Of a DNA stretch of 64,000 bases, positions 1 through 13,000 are shown in pieces. The notes beneath the pieces were generated by a model. That model had not been told where the DNA came from, ran no database searches, and saw only the letters and a program-made list of their open reading frames with translations. The stretch's first letter is position 1. Each line of letters opens with the position of its first letter. The DNA comes from Lotus japonicus (Eukaryota > Streptophyta > Magnoliopsida > Fabales > Fabaceae). Both the position numbers and the translations under genes were made by a program. The DNA lies in contig NC_080042.1 of the NCBI RefSeq assembly GCF_012489685.1, positions 26,107,158 through 26,171,157 of the forward strand, read 5' to 3'.

Positions 1-2
1 CA

Positions 3-2642
3 TCCGACTCGTTTTGAACCTTGAGGCAACTCGACTAGTTCCCATACTTTATTGTCGTCCATAGATTTCAACTCTTCTTTCATAGCATTGAACCACTTTT
101 CAGAATTGCTACATTCCATGGCTTGTTTGAACGAGACTGGATCCTCATCAATGCTCAAGTCACATGCATTCTCAAGTGAATAAATCACATAGTCATTTGA
201 AATAGCTGATCTCTTAGGTCTTTCAGACCTTCTTAATGCTATTTCTTGTGCCTCTTTTTCCACTTGTTCATTTGTGACTTGTGCATTGTCAGCTGGCTCA
301 TTACTTTCATGTTCATTTTGTGGATTTGGAACATTAATTTGTTGTTTCCTTGTGTTATGTGACTGTGATACAAGAGGAACAACAATATGAGGAGAAACAT
401 CAATTGAATTATCTTGAGTTTCTCGAATATCCACCTTTCGTGATTCATCACTCCCACTGAACTGACCATTCTCAATGAACTGAGCATTACCAGACTCTAC
501 AATTCTCGTACTATGGTTAGGACAATAGAATATGTACCCTTTTGACTTTTCAGGATAGCCAATGAAGTAACCGCTAATGGTTCTTTCATCAAGCTTCTTT
601 TCATGGGGATTGTATAACCTTACTTCTGCTTGACAACCCCAAACATGCAAATGCCTTAAACTAGGTTTCCTTCCTGTCCACAGTTCATAAGGAGTCTTAG
701 GAACCGCTTTACTAGGAACCCTATTAAGCAGATATGTGGCTGTCTTTAATGCATGCATCCATAATGAAAAAGGTACATTACTATTACTTAACATACTTCT
801 AACCATATCCATAAGAGTACGATTCCGCCTTTCTGCTACACCATTTTGTTGTGGTGTACCGGGCAATGTATACTGTGCACATATGCCCCGACTTTCAAGA
901 AGCTTTGCAAAAGGACCTGGACATTGTCCACTTTCATTGAATTTACCATAAAATTCACCTCCTCTATGAGACCTCACAACTTTCACTTTTCTATCTAGCT
1001 GTCTTTCCACCTCATTAATGAATATCTCAAGGACATTCACTGATTGAGACTTTTCATGCAGCAGATACATATAACAATAACGTGAGAAGTCATCAATAAA
1101 GAGAATGAAATACTTTTCTCCACCCCAAGATGGAACATCAAAAGGACCACAGATATCAGTGTGTATCAACTCAAGGAGTTGACTACTTCTTGTAGCCGGG
1201 TTCTTTGATATATGTTTGGTTTGCTTGCCTTTAATGCAATCCACACATATATCCAAGTCAGCAAAATCCAATTGAGGCAACATTTCACTTTTCATTAACC
1301 TCATCATCCTTTCTTTGGATATGTGACCTAATCTTTTATGCCACAAGAAAGCAGAGCATTCATTACGTGCAGTACATTTAACACTACTATTGTGCTCAAC
1401 ATTAAACAGGGATTCAACAAAATTAACATCAAGATTGAAACGGTATAAACCATCCAACAAAGTACCAGAACCATAATAGTACGCAAGTTTATACAAAGAA
1501 AAACCACCATGTCCAATCTTAAAATCAAAACCTAAGCGATCCAACTTTCCTACTGAAACAAGATTTCTAGCACATCCAGGAACATATAGACACTTTTCTA
1601 GATCTAACTGATGACCAGTGTCCAAGATCAATCTGTAAGTCCCAATTCCTTCAATTCGTGCTTTCATCCTGTTTCCCATGTACAGAAACTTTTCAGTTCC
1701 TCTTATGGGCTGGATCGAAAGGAATCCCTGCATAATATGTGACACATGAGTAGTTGCACCAGAATCCAACCACCAGGTATTGTTAGGTACTTCAATAAGG
1801 TTTGATTCGAAACTAATTGAGACATAAAATGTACCTTTCTTTTCGAACCAAGCCTTTCTTTTCGGACAATCTTTCTTGAAGTGTCCAGCCTTCTTACAGA
1901 AGTAGCACACATGCTCCTTATGGATTCGGCCCTCTTTAACCTTTAAGGCTTTGTCCTTCTTCTGTTCCTTTTTACCTGGTTTAGCCTTGCTGCTACTAGC
2001 TCCATCATGAGTCGTGAGATGAATGGAGTGGTCTTTCTCTTTCTTTAATCTCCCTTCCTCCTGAATCAACATGGCCTTAATTTCCTGAAAGTTCCATTTT
2101 TCCTTAATGGTGTTGTAGTTCACCTGGAACTGGCCAAACTCAGAAGGAAGTGAGTTAATAATAAACTGCACGAGAAAAGACTCACTTACATCCATACCCA
2201 TGGACTTCAGCTTTGCTGCCAGATTTGCCATGCTAGTCACATGATCATGAATGGGTTGAGACCAATCAAACCTTTTGGTCGTCAACTCACTCATTAGAGT
2301 TCCCACAATGGACTTGTCAGTTATGTCTGATTGTGAGTACTCCTTAACTTTTGCCATAAATTCCCTTGCATTGTCTGTTTTGGGCATGGATGGCTTAACA
2401 TTTTCAGCCATTGTCATTCTCATCAAGTTCAAACACAGCCTGTTAGACCTTACCCAAGCCTCATAATAAGACTTGTCATCATCTGTACTGGTCTCAGTAA
2501 TGGCTGCAGGCTTTTCATCTGTAACTATTGCTAGGTCTAAATCCATATAACTCAGTTGAAACTGAATCTGTTCCGACCAATCAGCATAGTTAAGACCATT
2601 GAACTTGATCACCCCAGTGACCCCAGCAGACAAAGAAGTCAT
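3..2642 (-). CDS. Copia gag-pol polyprotein, N-terminal 880 codons, cut by the window edge
   Basis: This is the gag-pol polyprotein of a Ty1/Copia LTR retrotransposon. I stepped through the frame from the ATG at 2642-2640 to the left edge and found no stop. In order it shows a gag domain, a CCHC zinc knuckle ([14 protein letters not shown], about 1866-1907), a protease DSGA motif ([12 protein letters not shown], near 1750-1785), a GAG-pre-integrase motif ([10 protein letters not shown]), an integrase core with D (HTDICGPF), D-like position ([10 protein letters not shown]) and E ([10 protein letters not shown]), and the start of the reverse transcriptase region (last residues LPQGSKRVG). The second integrase position reads SHRGGEF where SDRGGEF or SDHGGEF is usual, so the middle catalytic Asp appears replaced by His. 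The rest of reverse transcriptase and RNase H lie outside the window. The start was chosen because it is the first ATG giving a gag-like N-terminus after the primer-binding site. Confidence 0.9.
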   Translation of the reverse strand, partial: MTSLSAGVTGVIKFNGLNYADWSEQIQFQLSYMDLDLAIVTDEKPAAITETSTDDDKSYYEAWVRSNRLCLNLMRMTMAENVKPSMPKTDNAREFMAKVKEYSQSDITDKSIVGTLMSELTTKRFDWSQPIHDHVTSMANLAAKLKSMGMDVSESFLVQFIINSLPSEFGQFQVNYNTIKEKWNFQEIKAMLIQEEGRLKKEKDHSIHLTTHDGASSSKAKPGKKEQKKDKALKVKEGRIHKEHVCYFCKKAGHFKKDCPKRKAWFEKKGTFYVSISFESNLIEVPNNTWWLDSGATTHVSHIMQGFLSIQPIRGTEKFLYMGNRMKARIEGIGTYRLILDTGHQLDLEKCLYVPGCARNLVSVGKLDRLGFDFKIGHGGFSLYKLAYYYGSGTLLDGLYRFNLDVNFVESLFNVEHNSSVKCTARNECSAFLWHKRLGHISKERMMRLMKSEMLPQLDFADLDICVDCIKGKQTKHISKNPATRSSQLLELIHTDICGPFDVPSWGGEKYFILFIDDFSRYCYMYLLHEKSQSVNVLEIFINEVERQLDRKVKVVRSHRGGEFYGKFNESGQCPGPFAKLLESRGICAQYTLPGTPQQNGVAERRNRTLMDMVRSMLSNSNVPFSLWMHALKTATYLLNRVPSKAVPKTPYELWTGRKPSLRHLHVWGCQAEVRLYNPHEKKLDERTISGYFIGYPEKSKGYIFYCPNHSTRIVESGNAQFIENGQFSGSDESRKVDIRETQDNSIDVSPHIVVPLVSQSHNTRKQQINVPNPQNEHESNEPADNAQVTNEQVEKEAQEIALRRSERPKRSAISNDYVIYSLENACDLSIDEDPVSFKQAMECSNSEKWFNAMKEELKSMDDNKVWELVELPQGSKRVG

Positions 2643-3491
2643 AGCTGCAAAACATTGATGAGCTTACACATTAATGCTTTGAGTAACTTAAATGGATTCA
2701 AACAAATAACTTTACCTATGGATTTAAGCCCATCTTTGGATGTAACTTAAATTCATAACTTCAAAGAATAGTAATGCTATTAAAGACTACTTCAATAGAC
2801 AAATAATTAACATGTTTATAAATCTTTAGATATATAAACACATTTTTCAAGTATGTCAATTCTTTTCTTTAATGCCATACATTATAAGTAATGGTCTACC
2901 TTTGGGTGACACAAATATTTCTTATAATAATGAAGCATCATAAGCCCATTAAATCTTTTCATAGCATCAAAACCATGGGCTGTAAATTGCAACCATATAT
3001 CATGAAATTAAATAAACACATTTGACCACTTTGATGATACAAATCCCTCATATATTTAATTTCATGATCTATACCTTATAAGCAATTTGTCTTTTATGCA
3101 AAATTAGTAACGCGGAAGCTATAACTTTCAGTAGGTAAATTTTGCAATGATTTCACAATACATACTCATTTAATATATAATATTATTTTACTGTACGAGT
3201 ATGTATGTCTCCTTTAAGTTAATTTACTCTACTAGGTTTGCAATTCAATTTCAATTACACCTATATATACATGTCAATATAGGTAAACAAACGCTACTGT
3301 CAATTGCCATATCTTTTTAAACTATACACATGACACGTCCATTGAAATATAGTTTCGGTCAGCCACAGCCAATTAGCACAAGGCAGCGGAAACAAAAATA
3401 CTATAATTGAATCCATAAATTTCGAATTCTAAAATTAGGGTTCATAAAAATTAGAGAATTCATCTTTTATGGAGAATCAAGAAATTTACAA
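2643..3491 (-). other. Untranslated leader of the left Copia element
   Basis: About 850 bp lie between the primer-binding site and the gag ATG. The stretch is AT-rich and holds no long reading frame. The leader is long for a Copia element, so it may contain an intron or a small insertion, but I found no clear boundaries. Confidence 0.5.
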
Positions 3492-3507
3492 CCTGGCTCT
3501 GATACCA
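3492..3507 (-). promoter_or_regulatory. Primer-binding site of the left Copia element
   Basis: On the minus strand the sequence reads TGGTATCAGAGCCAGG. This matches the 3' end of initiator methionine tRNA, the usual primer of plant Copia elements. It begins two bases inside the LTR end and fixes the element's orientation. Confidence 0.85.
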
Positions 3508-3509
3508 AT

Positions 3510-3960
3510 TGTAAGCAAATTTCATCTATTCTAGGGTTTTCAACTTACAGAAAACCTAAGCCAGGATCTTTAATTCATATGATTCTCACTAACTTTAAAG
3601 GGAGGAGATAACTAACCTTGATTCATGCCAGAATCCATGAAGAAATCCTTAAGCTCTCTGAATCCTTTTCTCTCCTCTTTGCCTTCCACTTTCAGTCCTT
3701 CTCTGATGGATGAGAAGAGAAGCAGAATACGTTACTTTGAAAACTGCTCAGTAAACCCTTTATTGTAGGTTGGTTATTGTAACCACCCACTATCTTTTAA
3801 TTTTCTGAAGGAAGAGGAGAGGGAATTCAAAATTGAATTTTGAAACCCCCAACTAACTTTAATTGCTTTAATATCCTAATGACCATCACATTGAGGATCT
3901 TTTCATAAAATTAGTTCTATAAGTTACATGGGCCACATTAATTATTAAAATAATTTAACA
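3510..3960 (-). repeat. 5' LTR of the left Copia element
   Basis: In element orientation the unit starts TGTTAAATTATTT and ends GCTTACA just before the primer-binding site, giving TG/CA termini. The inner boundary is firm. The outer boundary at 3960 is inferred from the TGTTAAA start, because the second LTR and its target duplication lie outside the window. Confidence 0.6.
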
Positions 3961-5721
3961 TAGGGTTCTCAATCAGGGATTTCAAATGAACGAAGCTTAC
4001 AGCCAAAGAGGAAGAACGTGAGAGGGACACATGTTCCAGGCTCGTGGAAGAAGGCGTTAGTGAAATATGGTAACGACACATGGGAAGGAAGCTGTGAGAA
4101 TTCACCCAAGAGAAAAATGCATTACGAGTTGACACATCAGCAATTTTTTCTTCTAACCCTTACTCTTTTCTAATATATACTAGTGTTTTTACCCGTGCCT
4201 GACACGTGAAATATGTCTATTGTATTTGATACATCAATATATACCTTGATTATTAAAAATATAATAAACTACAAATGAAACAGAAGAGTCGGAAATAATG
4301 AGCAAAGTGGACAAAAAGTCTTATATTGAAACCCTTGTTGCATAGATTGAATTTCGTACAATTGAATAACTAATAAAAAGATTGCTTAACCAGTTCTCAA
4401 ATTCTACAAAACATATCAAGGGATGGTTTAATGATGGCTAATAAACAATAACTGATTTAATTTACAGTGAAAAAAAAGAGAATAGATTCTTCATGAACGT
4501 GATCATGCGAGCTCGTCTTCATAAACCTAAAAAAATCAAAGGGGAATGAAAGAAAATGGAATAATTTACTAAATTAATTGCCGTTAGCAAAATAACGTCA
4601 TCATACATGAAGAAGACAACAAGCAAAAAGAAAACAAAAACTTCAACATAGCAGGAGGAAGAAGGTATCACCCTCTGAATTTGAATCATTCAAATATTAA
4701 TTTCTAAATAAAGTATCAAATGAAATTTCCTTCCAAATCAGTAGCTATCCAAGGAAGGTTGATGGTGCATCCGTTAATACATCCACAACGGCTGAAATAG
4801 CAAAACGTCGTTGACCAGTTAGAAATACCATCTAATTCTGGTTTAAATGAAAATGATAAGAAATTTAGCGACATACAATCATTAAAGAAGTTGTAAGTAA
4901 AACATAGTAATTCAGGAATGGGAGTGAAAGAAGGACCCAAAACATCCTCACACTAATAAGATAATTGGTAGTTCCGATATTTACAGACTAAGCAACTAAG
5001 CTTAATGGTAAGTTGCTAAATAATAGAATGTGACAAACAAATGCTATAAACATGTGCTAAGTCCTAAGTCATAACATTACTAAGTTCATGTTTCAGACTT
5101 CAGTGACTTGAATTGTTTAATTTATAGGTGTGAATACTCTTCCCACATATGAGAAGCCCAATATCACATGCACATGAAAATCACACTTAAAGGAATTTTC
5201 CATCTGTTACCTAATATGGCAAACCCCTTTTTTTCTGGATTGAAAAATATTTAAAGAAAAACTAATTGGCCATATGTATTGATAGATAAATATTAGGTTT
5301 GTTAGTCACTAAATACTCAATGTTTAGGATTAGAGAATTATTGTTATCCACTCATGCGAGACATCGATGACATAGAGTTGAACTGGTGTAGATGAAACAT
5401 ATGCTTATGATTTGTTTGTATTTGAATCATTAGAATGCACAGAGGTCATTCAACAAAGTCTAATCCCAGTAAATTCTCGTACCTGTTGTTTGTGTTGTTT
5501 CTCACTCATTTTATATGTTTTCCTTTTCACTTTCGTGTATAAACAATCAAACTCTTGTGAATCCATTATGTTAACTATTGAACGACATAAGTAATACATC
5601 TTTTAGAGGACGACAAAACCCGTATTTTCTTTACTACGATTGAATTTTAAGGGTTTAATTTTAAAAGCAATACAATCAAGAAAAAAAAAACCTTCATCAA
5701 CCATGAGCTAAAATATGGTGG
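3961..5721. other. Intergenic AT-rich stretch, no gene recognised
   Basis: Only short random reading frames occur on either strand, with no recognisable domain. The one structural signal is a Helitron-like terminus at 4180-4215, annotated separately. The rest could be the body of that element or ordinary spacer. Confidence 0.5.
4180..4215 (-). mobile_element. Helitron-like 3' terminus
   Basis: On the minus strand a short hairpin (CGTG, loop TCAGG, CACG) is followed by GGTAAAAACA and CTAG, then T. A hairpin about 10 bases before a terminal CTRR, with T in the flank, is the hallmark of plant Helitron 3' ends. The body would extend to the right. The 5' end was not located. Confidence 0.4.
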
Positions 5722-6628
5722 TGTCTATTATTGAAGAGCTTAGATGCTCGAGCAATAAAAATAATTTGGGAAATGAGAGCTACCATGCCAATGTCCATAT
5801 TAGAGAGTACCAAGTGCATACTCAAATAAGTCTCACAATCATGACCAAAAAAAAAAGTCCCACAATGGAGAGACTAGCTAGTGTACGTGTAAATATAATA
5901 AATGACACACACATTGCCTTAAACTTAGGATTTTGTGGTGATGTGTGAATGTAACTTATGTTTTCTTTCATGGTATCAGAGGCTAGTGCTTGCAATTTTT
6001 GGGCCCCAACTTGATTTCTTGGTTGTCAAGGAAAAGTAGTTGTGAAGCAGAATTCAGAAGCTTGGCTCAAGTTAGTGCAGATCTATTGTGTATAGAGCAG
6101 CTACGTAGAGAATTAAAAGTGATGTCTCTTGCTCACAATCCTGTGCAACACTCGCGCACTAAGCATATGGAACTAGACTTGTTTTCTGTTATAGGAAAGA
6201 CAATTGCCAAGCAATTACTTGTGCAGCATGTGCCTGCACCCTACAGTTAGCAGATGCATTAACCAAACCATTGTCTTCAGCTAGTTTTCAAGAACTGAGA
6301 TCCAAGCTCACTGTTTCAGATTTGCAATCTCTCTACAGCAGACCTTGAGGGAGGAGTATTGGAGTATATGATGACTCTGTTATAATACATGTGTGTAGCT
6401 ATTAGTTAGCTTGTAACACAAACTCATAGAGCTTTTATGAATACTTCTTTCTAATACAGTACCATTTTAAGGCAATGAGTGTGTGTCATATTTATTATAT
6501 ATACACTTGTACACTAGTTTATCTGTCCAATGTGAGATTTATTTGAGTCTTGGTATGCTCTAATAGTCCAGGTGGCAATAAATGTATTACCCGAGCACAT
6601 AACAGCCAACATGAGACTCTATTAGACA
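5722..6628. mobile_element. Long imperfect inverted repeat enclosing a Copia remnant
   Basis: The left arm (5722-5923) and the right arm (6466-6628) are reverse complements over most of their length. Shared blocks include TGTCTA, TGCTCG, ATTAGAG, ACTCAAATAA, CTCACA, CTAGTGTAC, TAATAAAT, GACACACAC and ATTGCCTTAA. Both arms are diverged and carry small indels. This could be a foldback or MITE-type element that received a Copia insertion, or two oppositely oriented copies of one repeat. Confidence 0.6.
5971..6360 (+). pseudogene. Deletion derivative of a Copia element (RNase H tail)
   Basis: A primer-binding-like site TGGTATCAGAGGC at 5971-5983 is followed almost directly by the C-terminal RNase H end of a Copia polyprotein (LISWLSRKSSCEAEFRSLAQ, then HSRTKHMELD). 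A stop interrupts it near 6250, and a polypurine tract (GAGGGAGGAGTAT) follows near 6349. Gag, protease, integrase and reverse transcriptase are all missing, so it is a non-coding relic between the two inverted-repeat arms. Confidence 0.65.
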
Positions 6629-7080
6629 TCTTGAAGGATAAAAAGGTCAACAAGATGTCATTTTCTTTGTTTTAACAACTGCAATGATATCAATTACTAC
6701 CTTTCATAGACCAAACTTGGTATCAAAATGATAATTTACTCTGATAAATAATGGATCAAATGCCCAAACCCCAAACCTGAAAGCACAAAGAAAATGAAAA
6801 GATCAATGAAATTCCAAATGCCAGATGCTTCATGTTTTTTTTATCTCAGTAAATCCTGGAAGAAACGAAGTTACAGTGTCATAGCAATCCACACAAAACT
6901 TAAGTGAATACTTATAACCCCTTCTTCACCACAGCTTATTTGTATGAAGACTTTATATACAGTATTAGCAGTCACTGTTCAGTAAGAAGATTTCAAAAAC
7001 CATTAAAGTTGGAGGGCAGAATTGCAGAAAGGCCGTGGGGGGATTGTCATAAAAGCTTGACTGGATAATTGGTACAACTT
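6629..7080. other. Spacer and presumed 3' flank of sulfite oxidase
   Basis: No coding potential is seen. The part next to 7080 is expected to hold the 3' untranslated region of the minus-strand sulfite oxidase gene. The exact polyadenylation site cannot be read. Confidence 0.4.
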
Positions 7081-10000
7081 TTACAAGTTTGAGTGACTCG
7101 CTTGAACTTGCACCCGATGCCATGAAGTGTTTAATATCCCTCTGAGGTTCCAGATGTCTTCAACCTTTTCAGGTTGGACATTTGCAGCTGAATCTACCTG
7201 CAAATTATACAAGGGTATTAAAGAGATTTACAAAGATGCCCAACTCAAGTAGTAGGATGCTCTCTTTGAACCATAATACAAATGAACTTAGTTGGAGATA
7301 GTACAGTTCTTGTTTGATAGGAAATAAAACTTGAAGAGTAAAAGGTCATTTGAGTAGAAGATACAACTGTTATGGAATTGAAAGTAGAAAGATACAGTAC
7401 TTGTTTGATAAGAATGTCTACATCAGATCAATAAGAAAATTAAACCTTGTAGCATAGCATCAACCTTAAAAGGTTACGGTGATTTATCCAATTCAAAGTT
7501 ATACAAATTAAACTATAACAAGCACGGCACAGAATAGTATTTTTCTATTATTATATAACGAAAAGGTTTCAAATGTAAATTAGAGGTATTTGTGTATATG
7601 TAAAATTTTTCATTAAGTGTTTCATTTCATTCTCCCTGGTTCCACCCTTTCTCACAGACCCTAAGTGTACCATTTGAAGAGCCTTATGTCCTGTTTTGTT
7701 CTGTCTTAAAAATATAACAACCACGGCACAGAACCCGTGTGTGGCCCCCCCTTCCGTCCTGTTTTTACCTGTCTACCAAACACGACCTAAGAGTTGGTCA
7801 TAGTTTAAACTTTAAACTGCTTTACTGCCTTAGTCGTAACTATCTCAACTAACTTTCTAACAGTTTTACAACTCAATTGTTGAAAAGCTTTACATGATAA
7901 CTACCATACTCTATCACCATGTTACTCAATTCATAAAGTACCAAATTTGGAATAGATCAAACTTCTAACAAGTAATCACTTTATAATATTAAAGACCTAT
8001 ATCCTATCATCGGACAAATTTTTGGTCCTTCAGTAGTATGCACTCCCCCCATCAAAATTAAAACATGTGACCATGTACATATTATTTGTCCTATATTAAA
8101 ATAATTTAAGAGGGTCGTGGAAGGAAACCACTAAACTAAAAGCAGTTATTTTGTGGCGGGAAATGCTTACTACTGCAGAACGGAAAATTTTATCCCTACC
8201 AACATGTTCTTACATGCTAAATCCTATTAGAAAGCATTTTCTCTCTCCAGATATCTCATTAGTTGCAGAAGACAAGAAACTAAAATCATGACAATGAGAA
8301 TAAAATATGTGACATACTGCTTTTGCAACAATCTCAGTGCTGTGAAGAATATCAGCTGTGACTTCAAATAGCACCCATGCCCACTTGTCACTATTGACAT
8401 CATCTGATTTATAGGGAATGCCCTTTTTCTGAAATCTTGAGGCTTCCATCCAAGTTTTACCTCCATCAACAGACACATCTACCCTTTCGATGCCTCTACC
8501 ACCACCCGATGCAGCATATCCACTAATTTTTACCTGAACAATAATTAGGATTTTAGTTCAATACCAAATGGACTGAACAAGTGAACATGTAGGGTAGTCA
8601 GGCCATATTGGTAGACAAACACATCATGTTTACTGTCCTCAAAAGGGAATTTGGAAATCAAACATATGGTTTTAAATGAAAAAAGAGGGAAGAAAAAGAA
8701 AGAAATAAAAACCATCAAATGGTAAGCATGTGAGCGGGGTTGGATATGTTTGTACTTCAAATCAATTTCTGCCAGGAAAGGACATTGATAGAGACTCGAA
8801 TACTAAATGGGGAATGGGCCTAGGCAAGCCCAAGATATGGAAGGTTTATGTGAGAAAGAAAGGGAAAGGTGCTGAGGTGTCCAAGGTCCAGAAGAAAGGA
8901 GCGAGTTAGTTAGTAAGTTAGTATATAGAATAATGAGGTGTGGGTGTGAGGGGGTACGTAGGATTACAATTCGGTTATAGAGAGAGAGATAGGAATCTTT
9001 CTTAGAGAGATAGCCATTAGAGCTGCTCAGGGTTGTTAGAGTATTCTAACAGCACATTCTATCTTTTCCTTACTGTAATTGCTTCTTTATCAATCAATAC
9101 AAACGTATTTCAGTCTTTATCATCTCTAAATTACCTGTTAGCTACATCAGAACCTATCAGACATCTTTTCTTTTCAGGAAACATAAATTAAATTTTTTAT
9201 TTGAATAATTGAATTTAATTTTAAGGAAAACAATAATAATTATCTCCGTACTGTATTTAGATTTTGAACTATTAAAAAATATTTTAAAACAAATGAATTA
9301 TTAAACACTTCAAAAGTTTGTCGGAGATCTAAATGTCCAAGCTTCGTAAATAAAATAAAAAATAGGAAGAAAAAAAGCTAATTCAACATGTTTGTACATT
9401 TCATGTAAATACCTAAATCATATGTAATTCACAAAAAGCGAAAAGAAACAAAGAAAGACATGACAGAAATAAATTGAAGCATGAATAACCCATCATAAAC
9501 ACGTGATTACATTAAATAAACTAACCTTCCCAGGCTTTATTGTGCTCACGTCTTCCAGAGAACATATAACACACTGTCACAAAGAAATAATTAGTTGCCC
9601 ATGACTTTCTTAAAAAACAAATTTATGCCGCTTGGTTCCCCAAGGCCATTTTATTCAGTTCATAACAAATTAAATGTATAAATTGCTCTTAAAAACTAAC
9701 CCATTGGCAGAAAGAGTACAATAATTAGAATACCTGAACAGGGAAATCCATTTGGGGTCTCCTGGTTGACCAATTAATATTATCCCAATTCACTGATGGT
9801 GGAAACATTTTGTAGTCCTTTTGCATGAAGAAACCCTGGTACACAAAAATAATGTGAAGATGTAGGGCACCCTGAAAAGTAAATTTTTGGTATTTCGAAA
9901 GTATTCTACATTAGATATCAGACCTGGCATTCTCCTGCAATGATATTGATAGCATCCAGCCATTTAACGGACCGGGCTCCAATCACACCAGGAACAACCA

Positions 10001-13000
10001 CACGTAAAGGGTACCCGTGATCCCTGTTAAGAAGCTAAAGGAAGGCAAGGAGACATTAAACTGAGTTTAGATTCACCAAATGAAGGATCCCCGTCCCCCC
10101 CCCCCCCTCCAAAAGGGCAATAAAATAGAACCTTCCAATTTTAACTTAACACTGAGAGGTATAATTATTTAACTTTTTCACAAAGGACAGAGAATTGTTA
10201 GAAGTTTGTAGAGTTGGATGACAAAGCTATGATAAATAATATTCATTCATGTCCCTAGAAGTTCATCTCTCTGGTGCTTCCTTTGCTTTCAGCCACCAAG
10301 TTGATTCCGATCTATAATTTTGCGTAGACTACCGGATAGGTCATCTAATTTATCTAACTTCGGAAATTATCGAGGATAGGAGAGAAAAGAGGGAAAGAGA
10401 AAAAGAAGGCCCTCACGTAATATTCTGAATAGAAAGATGATTTATTGACTTCAGATGTATTATACTACAAAACACTAACATGATATGAGAATAAGATGTA
10501 TTAAAATACAAAGTACTACTACCTGTTAAAACTAATATAGATCAAGAACTTGTGTTTCCCTCATATTTGCCAGATAAACATTGTGACCCCACTTTGTAAA
10601 TTTGTGTTCCTGTTGCTAATAATAAATCCAGTAATCAGATATTTTTGCATTCAAGTTCTTTTGAAAGGTTATGACTCTCTGTATAGTGAAGACATTGGTC
10701 TGGACTCTGGATTGTGATGCTTAATAGAATTAATACTTAATAAATATATCAATAGCAGAGTCATAAGCTAATTTTCCTGATGTATGTGTTTTCTCATTTT
10801 TTCTGTCTGTGTTTGTCCTATTTCTTGGAAGCTGTAGATGCTTGCTTATAGAAAGAAAGAAAATAAGTATCTATTATATTATGTAATAAGTTTCTGTCAT
10901 GATTCAATAATAAAACTTCGGGAGTAAATGTTCTGATAAAACATGTTATAGGTAAATCATGTATGAGAATTGAGAGAATATCGGGAATAATTAGGTTCCA
11001 AAAATAGGGAAAATGTGTTAGAAATGGCCAAGCCAAAAATGAAGGGAACACCCATGATATAACAATGGAGTATATTCATTCTTTATCATTTTGCTAAATC
11101 AAATAATGATATCTGCAGGTCCGTTGGTAGAAATATGAGAAACCATCAGTGTGGTATGAAGTAGAAATTTTTATACCAGTTTCATTTAGAAAGTAATGGA
11201 AAACAAGATAGAAAAACCTTGAACATTTTATTGCTGCAAGAAGATAGAAGTCAAATACTCAAATTTACTTACTTCTCCATTCATTTCATAAGCAAGTAGA
11301 ACGTCTGCTTCAGGATTTGTAGCCTGACTGACCGGTATTGAAGCCTTGTATGGGCCTCCATTCTCCTCCTACAAATTTTCATTGTTAAAAGGACTCAACA
11401 GCATAATCATAAAGCATGCAAGATCTCCAGAGGGAACACGCAACCCATATCCATTACCTTACACTTATCAACACTTACAAACTCAACATGTTTTCCACCA
11501 AATTGAGTGACACTTGTCAACTTTGGAATTCCAACAAGTTCAAGAACATCAGCCAATTTGGCACCACCCCATACAGCTGAGAGTGCAACAAAATTCATGA
11601 AACAATTATTAGAATACAATAACTATTACACTAAACATCTTAGTTGCTTGCTAAGGACTCAAGGGGAACAAAAACTCCTTCGGGGACTACTAGATCCTGG
11701 TAAGGTCACTTGCTTTCACTTCGCTCTACCTTCCCCCTTTTCATACAAAGTCTTAGACTTCTTTTGCAAATTACCAACTCCCCAAATAAAAAAATACTAC
11801 ACAAACTTGTGGTGAAAGAATCACAAACAACCATATATCTTGATTGAAAGAAGAGTGTGGAATGGTATGATACTAGGTTCTTTTTTTATTATTTAAAAGA
11901 AGATGTAATGAAACCGAACCTGATGGAATGCAGTCCACCATTTCATCTTAAATCCTTTTTCTTCTTTAAATTGGAGATATTGGATGGAATCAGTCTGCTT
12001 TTTTATTTCTATTTATCATAAAAATATTCAAATTTCATTACATTTCATTTCATTCACTACAAGATATCCAAACATAGCCTGAAGGCTGTCCAATCCTAGA
12101 GGACCTAGAGGACTTTCAATGTCCATGTCTCTATTTCAACAGAAATGACAACACTAACCAGTACCAATGGCCGAAACATCCCAGCCAACCCCCTTTACCG
12201 TTTTGGTCTTGCTCATAGCGGTCCTTCGATTCCCTGCACACTGAGACAATTCATTTGCAGGATGCAGCCATCTGTCAAGAAAGATACAAAACGAAACAAC
12301 CATGGGTCCACTAGAATCCAACCTCACCAAGAAACACATACCTGCAGCGTGGCAGCTACATTATACTTGGGAAGCTTCCTGTCACCAAAAAAAATCAAGG
12401 TCACACTTCCTTGCACCACAAGGTAAACAAAAAAAATTACCAGACCGAGCTCGCCATGGTACCACTATCAACACCCTTATGCTATGTTTCAATTGTTTGG
12501 ATGAAACATAATGAGTTTCAATTAAACCTAGCTTTCAATTGTTTGGATGTTTTAATGATTGGATATATTCATTGTTTAAAATTGTGTTTCAATTGTATTT
12601 GCCCATAATTTCTATCTGCCAATGGACTTTTGCGCACATTCCAAGGCATATAAGCCAACGGATGTGAGGGGTTAGATTAGGCAAAAGCTGGTTTTACATT
12701 TATCCAACATTTATAAACACACTAACAATATCGCGACAGAACAGCAACTCTACGAAAAAAAAAATTAAAGACTGTTGGACATATCCGTTTCATTCAGTCA
12801 AATTAGAGGGGGGGAAAATGGGGTATTGAATGGAATAAGACTCTATACTATTTCAAACAAACAATTCACGCAATGAAACATTTCATTCTATTCCATTCTG
12901 TCAATTCAAAACAACTAGTAAGGAAGAAACCAAACCTGATATCCTCCATGAAAAGCTGTTTGGGATTTTCAATCAAACCAGATATCGTCACGCAGTAACT

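Noticed and set aside
5715..5948. 77-codon plus-strand frame
   Set aside because: It lies in the inverted-repeat arm, the peptide has no family resemblance, and the frame is explained by AT-rich repeat sequence.
8210..8478. Open frames overlapping sulfite oxidase exon 11
   Set aside because: One is the exon read through into its intron and the other is a shadow in a second frame. The spliced model accounts for the coding sequence.
11407..11619. 70-codon minus-strand frame as a separate small gene
   Set aside because: Its central part is exon 6 of sulfite oxidase, with intron sequence on both sides.
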